Source: Bosea sp. AS-1
Lineage (GTDB): Bacteria; Pseudomonadota; Alphaproteobacteria; Rhizobiales; Beijerinckiaceae
Direction: 5' to 3'
Length of the DNA stretch: 64,000 nucleotides
NCBI RefSeq assembly: GCF_002220095.1
Contig: NZ_CP022372.1
Location: forward strand, 1 to 64,000
A model generated the notes under the pieces. The model ran no database searches. It was not told the origin of the DNA and was given only the letters and a program-made list of their open reading frames with translations. Shown here one piece after another: positions 8,916 to 17,841 of this stretch. Position 1 is the first letter of the stretch. Every line of letters begins with the position of its first letter. The translations under genes and the position numbers were made by a program.

Positions 8916-9746
8916 TCATTCGCTGTAGACACCCTGCGCGAGCAGGGCCTTCGAGGAGAAATCGCGGCCATGGCCGCGGGTGAAGAAGCCGGCCGAGACA
9001 CCGCCATCGGCCATCAGCAGCGCACCGTTGACGTAGCTCGCGAGGTCCGAGAGCAGGAACAGGCAGAGATTTGCGATCTCGCCGGGCTGCGCGAGGCGCC
9101 CGAGCGGCGTGCGGTCTTCCATCACGCCGGTCACGAAGCTCTCGGGAATGCCGGCACGGATCATCGGCGTGTCGGTCGCGCTCGGGCCGATGCAGTTCAC
9201 CCGGACGCCATGCGAGCCCCATTCGATCGCGAGATCGCGGGTCAGGCCGACGACGCCGGCCTTGGAGGCGCAATAATGGGCCCGACCCGACTGACCGCCG
9301 AGCGAAGAGGTCGAGCCGATGGTGACGATGGCGCCACGGCCGCGTGCGACCATGCGCCTGCCCGCCGCCTGGCAGGAATAGAAGGTGCCGGAGAGGTTGA
9401 CGCCGATCACCGCCTCCCAGCTTTCGGAAGCGAGCTCAGTCGCCGGTGCCGGGCGCGAGATGCCGGCCGCGGTGATCAGGCCGTCGAGCGGACCGAGGTC
9501 GCGCTCGATGCTCTCGACCGCCGCGTCGGTGGCAGCAGGATCGCGCACGTCGAAGTTCGCTGCGACGGCGCGAGCGCCCAGCGCCTCGATCTCGCGGGCC
9601 GTCGCGGCGGCACCCTCGGCATTGGCGTCGGCCACGGCGACGGCCGCACCCTCGCGCGCCAGCGCCAGCGCACAGGCCCGGCCGATGCCGGAGGCGCCGC
9701 CGGTGATCATGACGGTACGGCCGGAAAGGCCGAGATGCGCGTCCAT
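8916..9746 (-). CDS. SDR family oxidoreductase (operon copy 2)
   Basis: A 276-residue classical SDR with cofactor motif TGGASGIG, catalytic Ser in GSTSSLGGQSG and Tyr-Lys pair in YCASKAGVVGLTRDL. I chose ATG 9746 with GGAGG six bases upstream; the longer frame is an antisense artefact into the GST gene. It lies 12 bases upstream of the next SDR and 25 bases downstream of the GST stop, consistent with one transcript. It is clearly diverged from its two SDR neighbours, so the three probably act on different intermediates. Confidence 0.88.
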   Translation of the reverse strand: MDAHLGLSGRTVMITGGASGIGRACALALAREGAAVAVADANAEGAAATAREIEALGARAVAANFDVRDPAATDAAVESIERDLGPLDGLITAAGISRPAPATELASESWEAVIGVNLSGTFYSCQAAGRRMVARGRGAIVTIGSTSSLGGQSGRAHYCASKAGVVGLTRDLAIEWGSHGVRVNCIGPSATDTPMIRAGIPESFVTGVMEDRTPLGRLAQPGEIANLCLFLLSDLASYVNGALLMADGGVSAGFFTRGHGRDFSSKALLAQGVYSE

Positions 9747-9771
9747 GGCCGCCTCCAGGTCGATTCCGGCC

Positions 9772-10392
9772 TCAGCCCAGCTTCTGGCCGGCGAAGGCGG
9801 GGCGCTGCGACAAGCGTTCGAACCAGGCCGCGGCCTGCGGGCGGCCCTCACGCCAGTTCAGATCGGCGAAGCGCAGGTCGAGATAGGACAACGCACAGAA
9901 GAAGGTGATCGTGCCGATATCGACGCGGTCGCCGAACGTCGGCGCCTTGCCCTCGATCAGGTCGAGCGTGGCATGGACCTTGGCGAGTTGACCATCGATC
10001 CAGCGCTGCCAGCGCTGCTCTTCGCTACGCAGGAGGCCCTCGTAGCGCGCAGCCAGAGCTGCATCGAGCAGGCCGTCGCCATAGCTTTGCTCGGTCAGGG
10101 CGTTCCAGCGCGCGGCCGGCTCGGCCGGGAAGAGCGAGCCGCCGCCGAGCCGGTCGAGATATTCGCAGATGACGCGGCTGTCGGCGATCGTCGAGCCGTC
10201 CTCAATCAGCAGGGTCGGGACCTGGCCGAGCGGGTTGGTCTTGATGATGTTCTGCTCGCGCGCCAGCGGGCCGCCGGCCTTGTACTCCTGCGAGACGTCG
10301 AGCATCTCGATCCGGCCGAGCAGGCCCAGCTCCGCGGCGGCGATCCGGACTTTGAGGACGAAGGGCGAGGTGGCGGACTGATAGAGCTTCAT
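9772..10392 (-). CDS. Glutathione S-transferase family protein
   Basis: A 206-residue GST with an N-terminal thioredoxin-like domain (MKLYQSATSPFVLKVRIAAA, then NPLGQVPTLLIEDGSTIADS, which carries the cis-Pro and the glutathione-binding Asp-Ser) and an all-helical C-terminal domain. ATG 10392 is the conserved family start; the longer open frame is antisense coding. It is 14 bases after the flavoprotein stop in the same operon. A GST inside a catabolic operon may detoxify or isomerise a reactive intermediate, but the substrate is unknown. Confidence 0.88.
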   Translation of the reverse strand: MKLYQSATSPFVLKVRIAAAELGLLGRIEMLDVSQEYKAGGPLAREQNIIKTNPLGQVPTLLIEDGSTIADSRVICEYLDRLGGGSLFPAEPAARWNALTEQSYGDGLLDAALAARYEGLLRSEEQRWQRWIDGQLAKVHATLDLIEGKAPTFGDRVDIGTITFFCALSYLDLRFADLNWREGRPQAAAWFERLSQRPAFAGQKLG

Positions 10393-10406
10393 CGCGGCAA
10401 TCTTTC

Positions 10407-12104
10407 TCAACGAGGGAAGTGGTCGGTCTCGGCGGCGAGCGCACGCCCGGCGATGAAGCCGAAGGTGAGCGCCGGGCCGAGCGTAATTCCGGCGCCGGGA
10501 TAGGCGCCCGCCATGATCGAGTTCATGTCGTTGCCGGTGGCATAGAGGCCGGGGATCGGGCGCTCGTCGCGGCCGAGCACGCGGGCCTGCGGGTCGCAGG
10601 TCAGGCCGGTCGCCGTGCCGATATCGCCGGGCCAGACCTTCACCGCATAGAACGGTCCTGTTTCGATCGGCCCGAGGCAAGGATTGGGCTTGTTGTTGGG
10701 GTCGCCGAGATAGCGGTTGTACTCGCTCGAGCCCTTGCCGAAGGCAGCATCCGTGCCGGAGCGCGCCGCCTCGTTCATGCCTGCGACGGCTGCGGACAGC
10801 GCAGGCATCGCCACGCCGATCTGGCCTGCGAGCGCAGCGATGCTGTCGCCCTCGAACAGGTAGCCAGCCTCGACGAAGGCTTTTGGCGTCTTGAGGCCGG
10901 GGTGGACGAGGCCGAGCCCGTATTTGCGCAGGAAAACGCTGTCGCAGACGAGGAAAGCCGGCACGGCGCCGCTCGCATGCATCGCCTCGACGAAGCCGTG
11001 ATAGGAGGTCGCCTCGTTGACGAAGCGGTTGCCCTGGCCGTCGACCGCGATCAGGCCGGGCTTGGCCCGGTCGAGGATCAGATGCGGGAACTGGACCTCG
11101 CTGCCGTCCGGCTTCTTCAGCACCGAGACCGGCGTCCAGAAGGCCGCGCCGATATTGTCGTCGCGCAGGGCACCGCCGACGGAGAGGCCCAGATTGATGC
11201 CATCGCCGGTATCCGTCACCGGCGCCATCGAGCGGTGAACCTCGGCATGGGGCATGTGCTCGCGCCGCATCGCGGCATTGGCCGGAAAGCCGCCGCTCGC
11301 CAGCACGACGCCGCGCCGCGCGCCGATGCGCCGTTCGCCTTGCGGTGTCTTGACGACGAGGCCGATGGCAGCGCCGTCCTGCTCGATCAGCGCGCCGGCA
11401 GCCGTCTTCGTCCGCAGATCGACGCCGGCCAGCCGCGCCGATTTCAGCAGACGCCCGGCCAGCGCATTGCCCATCAGCAGCCTCGCGCCGCGCGGATGAC
11501 GCAGCCGGTCGCGACCGTATTGCAGCAGCAGCTTCGCGCTGTGCTTGAAGTTCGCGAGGTTGCGGAAGCGGCCGACCAGCGCGTCGATGTCCTTGCGGTT
11601 CACCATCATGCCGCCGAGCACGGTAAATTCCTTCAACGGTGGGCGCAGCAGGGCGAAATCCGCGCCGAGATCGTTGCCGTCGTAAGGGGCGGGGTCGATG
11701 GTGCGACCGCCCTTGGAAGCGCCGGACTGCTCGGGCTGATAGTCTGGCGAATAGGCGCGCGATTCGAATTTGAGGGCTGTCTCGCGCTCGAAGAAGCGGA
11801 CCATCTCCGGGCCGTTATCGAGGAAGGCGCGCATCAGGTCCGGCCGCAAGCGGTTGCCGAGCACGGCTTCGAGATAGATCAGCGCCGCTTCGCGGGTATC
11901 GGCATGGCCGGCTTTTTGGGCGTGCGGGTTCTCGGGGATCCACATGGCACCGCCCGAGACTGCCGTGCTGCCGCCGATATATTCGCTCTTCTCGACCACG
12001 AGCACGTCGAGCCCGGCCTTGGCGGCGGTTATTGCCGCCGAGAGGCCGCCCGCGCCCGAGCCGACCACGACGACGTCGTGGATCTCGTCGAATTTCTCGC
12101 TCAT
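10407..12104 (-). CDS. FAD-dependent oxidoreductase, KstD/fumarate-reductase-like
   Basis: A 565-residue flavoprotein. The N-terminal Rossmann motif VVVGSGAGGLSAAITAAKAG binds FAD, with the family marker EKSEYIGGSTAVSGGAMWIP directly after. The C-terminal FAD segment is PGLYATGNDMNSIMAGAYPG followed by GAGITLGPALTFG. Members include 3-ketosteroid dehydrogenases and fumarate-reductase flavoprotein subunits; the length and GGxxxxSGG-type loop fit the ketosteroid-dehydrogenase side. ATG 12104 was chosen because upstream in-frame sequence is antisense to the SDR gene. It probably introduces or reduces a C=C bond next to a carbonyl; substrate unknown. Confidence 0.85.
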   Translation of the reverse strand: MSEKFDEIHDVVVVGSGAGGLSAAITAAKAGLDVLVVEKSEYIGGSTAVSGGAMWIPENPHAQKAGHADTREAALIYLEAVLGNRLRPDLMRAFLDNGPEMVRFFERETALKFESRAYSPDYQPEQSGASKGGRTIDPAPYDGNDLGADFALLRPPLKEFTVLGGMMVNRKDIDALVGRFRNLANFKHSAKLLLQYGRDRLRHPRGARLLMGNALAGRLLKSARLAGVDLRTKTAAGALIEQDGAAIGLVVKTPQGERRIGARRGVVLASGGFPANAAMRREHMPHAEVHRSMAPVTDTGDGINLGLSVGGALRDDNIGAAFWTPVSVLKKPDGSEVQFPHLILDRAKPGLIAVDGQGNRFVNEATSYHGFVEAMHASGAVPAFLVCDSVFLRKYGLGLVHPGLKTPKAFVEAGYLFEGDSIAALAGQIGVAMPALSAAVAGMNEAARSGTDAAFGKGSSEYNRYLGDPNNKPNPCLGPIETGPFYAVKVWPGDIGTATGLTCDPQARVLGRDERPIPGLYATGNDMNSIMAGAYPGAGITLGPALTFGFIAGRALAAETDHFPR

Positions 12105-12117
12105 CGCCCGGCTCCGC

Positions 12118-12861
12118 TCAGACGCCCATGCCGCCGCCGAGCGACTTGCCGCCGTCGACGAGCAGGACCTGGCCGTAGATGAAATTGGTGCGCGGCGAGG
12201 CGAGGAAGGCGACGGCGTTGGCGATGTCCTCGGGCGCCGCGAGCGCGCCGGTCGGCTGTTGGGCGAGCAGGGCAGCGCGCGCTTCCTCCGACTGCTTCGC
12301 CACCATCTCGGTCGCAACCCCGCCCGGCGCCACCGCGTTGACCGCGATACCGCGCGGCAGCAGCTCCATCGCCATCGCCCGCGTCAGCCCGACGACGGCC
12401 GCCTTGGAGGCGACGTAATGGGCGTGGTTGCGCGCGCCGAGGAAGGTGCGGGACGAGATGTTGACGATGCGCCCGCCTTTTTCCATCCGCCGCGCCACCG
12501 CCTGCGAAAGCAGGAAAAGCGCGGTGACGTTGACATCCATCATCCGGGTGAAGTCGCCCGCGGCGAGATCGAAGAACGGTTTGTTTTCGAAGATGCCCGC
12601 GTTGTTGACGAGGGCCTGTGCCACCGGGAGGCGTTCGGCCAGCGCGGCGAGGCCGGCGTGATCGGCGAGGTCGACCGGCTCGAAGAAGACGTCGTGTCCC
12701 TGCGCGGTGAGCTCGGCCACGAGCGCGGTGGCGGTTTCCTTCTCGCGGTCCAGGATGCCGACCGCGAAGCCGTCGGCACAGAGGCGCTCGACGATGGCGC
12801 GGCCGATGCCACGGGCGCCTCCGGTGACGAGAGCGAGGGGTTTCTCTAGCGGCGTAGCCAT
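12118..12861 (-). CDS. SDR family oxidoreductase (operon copy 3)
   Basis: A 247-residue classical SDR: TGGARGIG cofactor motif, NNAGIF, catalytic Ser in NISSRTFLGARN, Tyr-Lys pair in YVASKAAVVGLTRAMAMELL, and C-terminal GQVLLVDGGKSLGG. Start ATG 12861 was chosen from the fold; a longer frame would add an Arg/Asn-rich run with no family match and would read through the repeat at 12879-12911. It is 13 bases upstream of the flavoprotein. About 130 bases holding two palindromes separate it from livF, so it may be a new transcript or an attenuated continuation. Confidence 0.88.
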   Translation of the reverse strand: MATPLEKPLALVTGGARGIGRAIVERLCADGFAVGILDREKETATALVAELTAQGHDVFFEPVDLADHAGLAALAERLPVAQALVNNAGIFENKPFFDLAAGDFTRMMDVNVTALFLLSQAVARRMEKGGRIVNISSRTFLGARNHAHYVASKAAVVGLTRAMAMELLPRGIAVNAVAPGGVATEMVAKQSEEARAALLAQQPTGALAAPEDIANAVAFLASPRTNFIYGQVLLVDGGKSLGGGMGV

Positions 12862-12878
12862 GTGCCGGTTCCCGTTTT

Positions 12879-12911
12879 GAGCATTCGCGTTTCTCCGAAC
12901 CGCGAATGCTC
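12879..12911. terminator. Strong hairpin between livF and the SDR gene
   Basis: An 11-base perfect inverted repeat, GAGCATTCGCG and CGCGAATGCTC, around an 11-base loop. No clear T-run follows on the minus strand, so it may act as an RNA-stabilising or attenuating hairpin rather than a true terminator. It lies just upstream of the SDR start at 12861. Confidence 0.5.
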
Positions 12912-12928
12912 CATCTCTTTGTTTCGAC

Positions 12929-12972
12929 GCATTTTCTTCACGCGAACCGGTACCCACTTCGCTTGAAAATGC
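12929..12972. repeat. RIME-like interspersed palindromic repeat
   Basis: A 44-base unit bounded by GCATTTTC and GAAAATGC with a nested GCGAA / TTCGC pair around ACCGGTACCC. Repeats of this design are typical of rhizobial intergenic DNA (recalled, not searched). It lies in the livF-SDR gap next to the hairpin at 12879-12911. Confidence 0.6.
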
Positions 12973-12990
12973 TTTGCGTAACGTCCCGGC

Positions 12991-13704
12991 TCAGCCGCCG
13001 AGATAGGTGCGTCGGACGCTGTCGTCCTGCCGCAGTTTTTCGGAAGGTCCTTCGAGGGCCATCTCGCCGTTCTCGAGAATGTAGGCGTAGCTCGAGCAGC
13101 CAAGCGCGACCGCCGCATTCTGCTCGACGAGCAGGATCGTCAGCCCCTCGCGGTTCAGCCGTTCGATGATCGCGAAGATCTGCTGGACGAGCAGCGGCGA
13201 AAGCCCGAGCGAGGGCTCGTCGAGCAGGAGCAGCCGCGGCCCGGCCATCAGCGCCCGGCCGATCAGCAACATCTGCTGCTCGCCGCCGGAGAGGGTGCCG
13301 GCCTTCTGCTGGAGCCGCTCCTTCAGCTTGGGAAAGTATTCGAACACCCGGTCGAGGTCGCGCCTGATGCCGGCAGCGTCGCTGCGGCGATAGGCACCCA
13401 TGTCGAGATTCTCGCGCACGCTCATGTCGCGGAAGACCTCGCGGCCTTCGGGCACCTGCAGCACGCCGGCCGAGACGACCTTGTGCGACGGCCAGGACTG
13501 GATCTCCTCCCCGGCGAAGCGGATGCGCCCCTTCGTCACCGGTACGAGGCGCGAGACGGTGTTGAGCGTTGTGCTCTTGCCGGCGCCGTTCGAGCCGAGG
13601 AGGGCGACGATCGCCCCTTCCGGCACCTTGAGCGAGACCTCCGAGAGCGCCTGGATGCGGCCATAGGCGGCGGAGATGCCATCGATTTCGAGCAGATCAG
13701 CCAT
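12991..13704 (-). CDS. livF: Branched-chain-type ABC importer ATP-binding protein LivF
   Basis: A 237-residue ATPase of the high-affinity branched-chain amino acid (HAAT) ABC importer family. Walker A LLGSNGAGKSTT near residues 34-45, signature LSGGEQQMLLIGRALM and Walker B LLLLDEPSLGLSP are present. ATG 13704 has AGGAGG seven bases upstream and overlaps the livG stop by eight bases, so translation is coupled. Members of this family also import aromatic acids, amides and other carboxylates; the adjacent catabolic genes suggest the cargo here may not be an amino acid. Confidence 0.93.
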   Translation of the reverse strand: MADLLEIDGISAAYGRIQALSEVSLKVPEGAIVALLGSNGAGKSTTLNTVSRLVPVTKGRIRFAGEEIQSWPSHKVVSAGVLQVPEGREVFRDMSVRENLDMGAYRRSDAAGIRRDLDRVFEYFPKLKERLQQKAGTLSGGEQQMLLIGRALMAGPRLLLLDEPSLGLSPLLVQQIFAIIERLNREGLTILLVEQNAAVALGCSSYAYILENGEMALEGPSEKLRQDDSVRRTYLGG

Positions 13705-14482
13705 GAGCCGCCTCCTGAGCCGCCTCGCGGCCGAGATAGGCTTCGATCACAGCCGGGTTGGCGCGGATCTCGGCCGCCGTGCCCTCCGCGATCTTGGTGC
13801 CGAAGCTCAGCACGGTGATGCGGTCGGAGATCGACATGACGAGCTGCATGACGTGCTCGACCAGGAGGATGGTGAGGCCGTCGCGGTCGCGCAATTCGCA
13901 GAGCAAGCGGTCGAGCGCGGCGATCTCGCGGTTGCGCAAGCCGGCGGCCGGCTCGTCGAGCAGCAGCAGCTTCGGCCGGATCGCCAGCGCGCGGGCGATC
14001 TCGACCATCTTCTGGTGGCCGAAGTCGAGATTGCGCGCCTTGGTCTGGGCATAGGCCGTCAGTCCCGTGCGCTCGATCAGGTGCTCGACCTCCTCGACGA
14101 TGCCGCGCGGGCGGGCGCTGAGCGCATCGCGCCAAGTCCGCCCGGCATGGACATGCGCTCCGATCAGCACGTTCTCGAAGACCGTGAGTTCGGCGAAGAG
14201 CTCGAGGTTCTGGAAGCTGCGGGCTATCCCTAAGCCCGCCATCTCGCGAGCCGGCAGGCGGGTGATGTCGCGCCCGTCATAGGTGATGCGGCCTTCGCTC
14301 GGCGTGTAGAAACGCGAGATGCAGTTGAAGGTTGTCGACTTGCCGGCGCCGTTCGGGCCGATCAGTGCATGGATCGAGCCCTTCGCCACCGCCATGTCGA
14401 GCCCGCCGACTGCGGTCAACCCACCGAAGCGAATGGTCAGGCCCTCGACATCGAGGAAGGGCGCGGCGCTCTCAGCGGCCAT
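13697..14482 (-). CDS. livG: Branched-chain-type ABC importer ATP-binding protein LivG
   Basis: A 261-residue ABC ATPase partner of LivF. Walker A is LIGPNGAGKSTTFN and Walker B LLLLDEPAAGL; between them LDFGHQKMVEIARAL stands where the LSGGQ signature normally sits, so the canonical LSGGQ is replaced by a degenerate form, which LivG-type proteins tolerate. ATG 14482 is the family start and overlaps the end of livM by 11 bases. The C-terminal LGREAAQEAAHG is normal for the family. Cytoplasmic face of the membrane. Confidence 0.92.
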   Translation of the reverse strand: MAAESAAPFLDVEGLTIRFGGLTAVGGLDMAVAKGSIHALIGPNGAGKSTTFNCISRFYTPSEGRITYDGRDITRLPAREMAGLGIARSFQNLELFAELTVFENVLIGAHVHAGRTWRDALSARPRGIVEEVEHLIERTGLTAYAQTKARNLDFGHQKMVEIARALAIRPKLLLLDEPAAGLRNREIAALDRLLCELRDRDGLTILLVEHVMQLVMSISDRITVLSFGTKIAEGTAAEIRANPAVIEAYLGREAAQEAAHG

Positions 14483-15455
14483 GGCGCGCCTCCCGGATGC
14501 GCTCGCCGATGAAGGCGAAGAGGCCGTGCGGGGCATACATCATGAACAGCATCAGGATCGCGCCATAGATGATCTCCTGATACTGCGGCGCCTGGCGCAG
14601 CACCTCCGAGATCAGCCCGAAGACGATGGCGCCGCCGATCGCGCCCCAGATGGAACCGAGGCCGCCCACGACGACCATGGTCAGCACCAGGATCGTCGTC
14701 TGGAAGCCGAGGCTGTCGGGATGGATGAAGGTCTGGAACAGGCCGAACATGCCGCCGGCGAAGCCCGCGACCGCCGCCGAGAGGCCGAAGCCGATGACGC
14801 GGGTGCGGCGCACGTCGATGCCCATCGCCATCGCCGCCACCTCCGATTCGCGCACCGCGCGGAAGGCACGGCCGAGCCGCGAGCGCGAGATGACGACGGT
14901 GAAGCCGATCGCCAGCAGGCAGAAGAACAACACGAAGGGATAGGCCTGTTTGTCGCTGAGGATCTCGAGCGGGCCGAAGCGGGCCGGGCTGATGCGCAGC
15001 CCGTTCGGGCCGTTGGTGACGCTGTCCCAGTTGGCGAAGACCCATTGCATCGCCTCGCCGAAGGCGAAGGTGGCGAGCGCGAGATAGATGTCGCGCATGC
15101 GCAGCGCCAGCGCGCCGATGAACAGGCCGACCGCACCGGCGACCAGCGCGCCGAACAGCATGGCGAAGGGATAGGGCAGGTCGACCGCGCGGTTGGCGAG
15201 CGCGCTCGCATAGATGCCGATGCCGTAGAAGGCGGCATGGGCCATCGAGAACTGGCCGGTCTCGCCGATGACGATGTGCAGGCCGAGGCAGAGCACGACG
15301 AAGACCAGCAGCAGATTGGCGATGTAGACGACATAGCCCGTGGTGAAGATCGGCAAGGCGACGGCGGCGATCGCCACCGCTACCAGCCCTGCCAGGACAG
15401 GCCCGGAGAGCGCACGTCTCGCTGGCGCTGTCGATGCGAGGGGGGAGGACGACAC
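14472..15455 (-). CDS. livM: Branched-chain-type ABC importer permease LivM
   Basis: A 327-residue permease with about eight to ten membrane helices, including the conserved GLHIVIGETGQFSMAHAAFY and the cytoplasmic EAA-like loop region SRLGRAFRAVRESEVAAMAM. It starts with GTG at 15455, four bases after the livH stop, with AAGGTCTGA (the end of livH) serving as the ribosome-binding region. It overlaps livG at its 3' end. It pairs with LivH to form the membrane channel. Confidence 0.92.
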   Translation of the reverse strand: MSSSPLASTAPARRALSGPVLAGLVAVAIAAVALPIFTTGYVVYIANLLLVFVVLCLGLHIVIGETGQFSMAHAAFYGIGIYASALANRAVDLPYPFAMLFGALVAGAVGLFIGALALRMRDIYLALATFAFGEAMQWVFANWDSVTNGPNGLRISPARFGPLEILSDKQAYPFVLFFCLLAIGFTVVISRSRLGRAFRAVRESEVAAMAMGIDVRRTRVIGFGLSAAVAGFAGGMFGLFQTFIHPDSLGFQTTILVLTMVVVGGLGSIWGAIGGAIVFGLISEVLRQAPQYQEIIYGAILMLFMMYAPHGLFAFIGERIREARHGR

Positions 15456-15459
15456 GGGC

Positions 15460-16362
15460 TCAGACCTTCTTGATCGTCAGCTTCCCGCCGAACAGGCCCT
15501 GCGGGCGCAGGACGAGCACGATCAGGATGGCGAGGAAGGGGGCGAGCACGATGGCGCGCGAGGAAATGAACAGCCCGACCAGATTCTCGACGATGCCGAT
15601 GACGAAGCCGCCGACCACGGCACCGGGCAGGCTGGAGAAGCCGCCGACGATCGCCGCCGCGAAGGCGAGCATGACGATGGAGCCCATATCGGCGGTCATC
15701 AGGATTTTTGGCGAGATCAGCAGCGCGGCAATGGCGGAGATGACGCCCGAGAGGCCCCAGATCAGCATGTGGCAGCGGCGCAGGTCGACGCCAACGAGCT
15801 GGGCGGCCTTGGGATTCATGCCGACGGCGCGCATGGCGCGGCCGGTCTTGGTGTAGTTGAACATCCAGAAGAAGGCCGCCATCACCACGACCGCGGTGCC
15901 GAAGATGGCGAGGTCGAGCAGCGTCACCGAGGCCTGGCCGATCATGACGGAATCGGTCGGGACCAGGGCCGGGAAGGAGCGCGGCGTGTCGCCGAAGCCG
16001 GTGCGGCGCACGAGGCCTTTCAGCACATAGGACAGGCCGAGCGTCGCGATGACGAGATAGACGAGATCCTTGGCCGATTTCGCGACCTGGTCGAGCACGA
16101 AGCGGCGGAACAGCGCCATGGCGAGGAAGGCGATGACGAGCGTCGCCGGCAGCACGATCCAGATCGGCAGCTGCTGGAAGACGAAGAGATAGAGCGCGAC
16201 ATAGCCGGCCGCCATGAAGACCTCGCCCTGGGCGAAATTCGGCACGTCCGAGGTCTTGAAGATCACGACGATGGCGAGCGCGAGCAGGGCATAGACGCTG
16301 CCCGAGACGAGGCCCGAGGCGATGCCTTGCTGCAGGAAGATCAGGGCGAGTTGCAGATCCAT
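15460..16362 (-). CDS. livH: Branched-chain-type ABC importer permease LivH
   Basis: A 300-residue permease with about eight helices. The N-terminal QQGIASGLVSGSVYALLALA and NFAQGEVFMAAGYVAL are family hallmarks, as is GRAMRAVGMNPKAAQLVGVD (the EAA-like loop). It lies about 100 bases downstream of the periplasmic binding protein gene and four bases before livM. Forms the channel with LivM. Confidence 0.92.
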   Translation of the reverse strand: MDLQLALIFLQQGIASGLVSGSVYALLALAIVVIFKTSDVPNFAQGEVFMAAGYVALYLFVFQQLPIWIVLPATLVIAFLAMALFRRFVLDQVAKSAKDLVYLVIATLGLSYVLKGLVRRTGFGDTPRSFPALVPTDSVMIGQASVTLLDLAIFGTAVVVMAAFFWMFNYTKTGRAMRAVGMNPKAAQLVGVDLRRCHMLIWGLSGVISAIAALLISPKILMTADMGSIVMLAFAAAIVGGFSSLPGAVVGGFVIGIVENLVGLFISSRAIVLAPFLAILIVLVLRPQGLFGGKLTIKKV

Positions 16363-16466
16363 GTCCGGCCCGATGCTCAGGTCAGGGAAGGGCGGCGGCG
16401 CTCAAGGCCGCCACCCGGTCTTGTCGAGGCGAGGCTGGCCAGTCTCGCCCGTGGCGATCGTCGCGG

Positions 16467-17678
16467 TTATTTGGCCTGATAGGTCCAGCGGCTGGTGAAG
16501 ACGCCCGGCAGCGGGGTCATCGTGTTGCCGTCGTATTTGATGAAGATCGTCGAGCGGTTGGCGGCGCGCTGCTCGGGACCGAACTGCATCCGGCCAGCCA
16601 TGACGCCCGAGTCGAAATCCTGCGTCTTGAGCGCGGCGAGGACCTTCTCGCGGGTCGGGTTCGGGCCGGCATCCTGCAGCGCCTTGACCAGCGACATCGC
16701 CGGCGGAATGCCGTAGGGCATATAGGTCTGCGGATGGTCCGGCTTGGCGGCGAGGTCGGGATAGGCCGCCTTGTACATGTCGTAGATCGGCTTCAGCTTC
16801 GCACCGCCGGGCGAGTCGACCATGACCTCCTGGGTGTAGAAGTTCTTGAGCGCGTCCTTGCCGACGTTCTCGGCGAGCTGGTTGAGGCTCGCCGTGCCGG
16901 TGACGGAGAGGATGATCGGCTTGTTGAAGCCCATCTCCTGCGCCTTCTTGATCAGCAGCGCGGCCGGGCGGGCATAGGTGACCAGCAGGATCGCATCCGG
17001 ATTGGCGGCACGGACCTTCAGGAAGGGCGCGGTGACGTCGTTGATGCTCGGGTTGACCGACTCGACCACGAGCTTGACGCCGTTGACCTCGGCATCCTTC
17101 TTCGAACCTTCGAGGTTCCAGGCGCCATAGGCGTCGTCATGATTGATGTAGGCGACGGTCTTGGCGCCGAACTGCTTGGCCGCGAACTCGATCATCGCGC
17201 CGCCAACGGCATATTGCGAGATCGAATAGGCGCCGAAGATGTAGTCGGTCGGCGGGAAGAGCGCGCCGTCGCCCGATGCGTTGAGCATCAGGTAGGGCAC
17301 CTTGTTGCGCACGACGTAGTCCTTGGCGGCGACGACGGCAGCCGAGCAGGAGCCGCCATTGAGCATGAAGACCTGGTCCTGCTCGACGAGCTTCTTCACG
17401 GCCGCGACAAGATCGTTGGCGTTGCAGCGATCGTCCTCGACGACGTACTCGATCTTGCGGCCGTGGATGCCGCCTTCCTTGTTGATCTTGTCGTAGTACA
17501 TCTTCGCCGCGTTCACGACGTCGAAGCCATAGGCCATGTTCGGCCCCGAGAGCGGCCCGAAGATGCCGATCTTGATGGTCTTGTCGGTGATGCCGGGCTC
17601 CTCAGCCCTGGCGGCGAAGCTCGTCATCAGGCTTGCGGCCAGCGCCAGACCGGCTGCGACTCGCGTGATCCTCATCAT
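16467..17678 (-). CDS. ABC importer substrate-binding protein (LivK-like)
   Basis: A 403-residue periplasmic binding protein (Peripla_BP_6, type I fold). The first 26 residues are a clear signal peptide (MMRITRVAAGLALAASLMTS... ending ARA), followed by the mature start EEPGITDKTIKIGIFGPLSG. ATG 17678 is used, with AGGGAGAG just upstream; a second ATG follows at once, and the longer frame is antisense. It is first in the liv operon, so it probably sets import specificity. Cargo unknown; homologues bind amino acids, aromatic acids or urea-like compounds. Confidence 0.9.
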   Translation of the reverse strand: MMRITRVAAGLALAASLMTSFAARAEEPGITDKTIKIGIFGPLSGPNMAYGFDVVNAAKMYYDKINKEGGIHGRKIEYVVEDDRCNANDLVAAVKKLVEQDQVFMLNGGSCSAAVVAAKDYVVRNKVPYLMLNASGDGALFPPTDYIFGAYSISQYAVGGAMIEFAAKQFGAKTVAYINHDDAYGAWNLEGSKKDAEVNGVKLVVESVNPSINDVTAPFLKVRAANPDAILLVTYARPAALLIKKAQEMGFNKPIILSVTGTASLNQLAENVGKDALKNFYTQEVMVDSPGGAKLKPIYDMYKAAYPDLAAKPDHPQTYMPYGIPPAMSLVKALQDAGPNPTREKVLAALKTQDFDSGVMAGRMQFGPEQRAANRSTIFIKYDGNTMTPLPGVFTSRWTYQAK

Positions 17679-17841
17679 CTCTCTCCCTGGTCGTCGATAG
17701 GTCTTGTCGTTGAGGTCAGTCCCACGGCGACACCGCAGCCCAGCCTTGCAGCGATCATAGCCATGGCGGCGGCGGCTTCTGTCACAGCGGCTTGGGACAT
17801 GCGGGGACGCGCGGCATCCCGAGCTCCGGGAACGGGCCGGA

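Noticed and set aside
8103..9908. 601-codon plus-strand open frame
   Set aside because: Antisense to two clear SDR genes; composition (Arg/Gly/Asp-rich, no fold) is typical of shadow frames in GC-rich DNA.
10419..12182. 587-codon plus-strand open frame
   Set aside because: Antisense to the KstD-like flavoprotein; no motif of its own.
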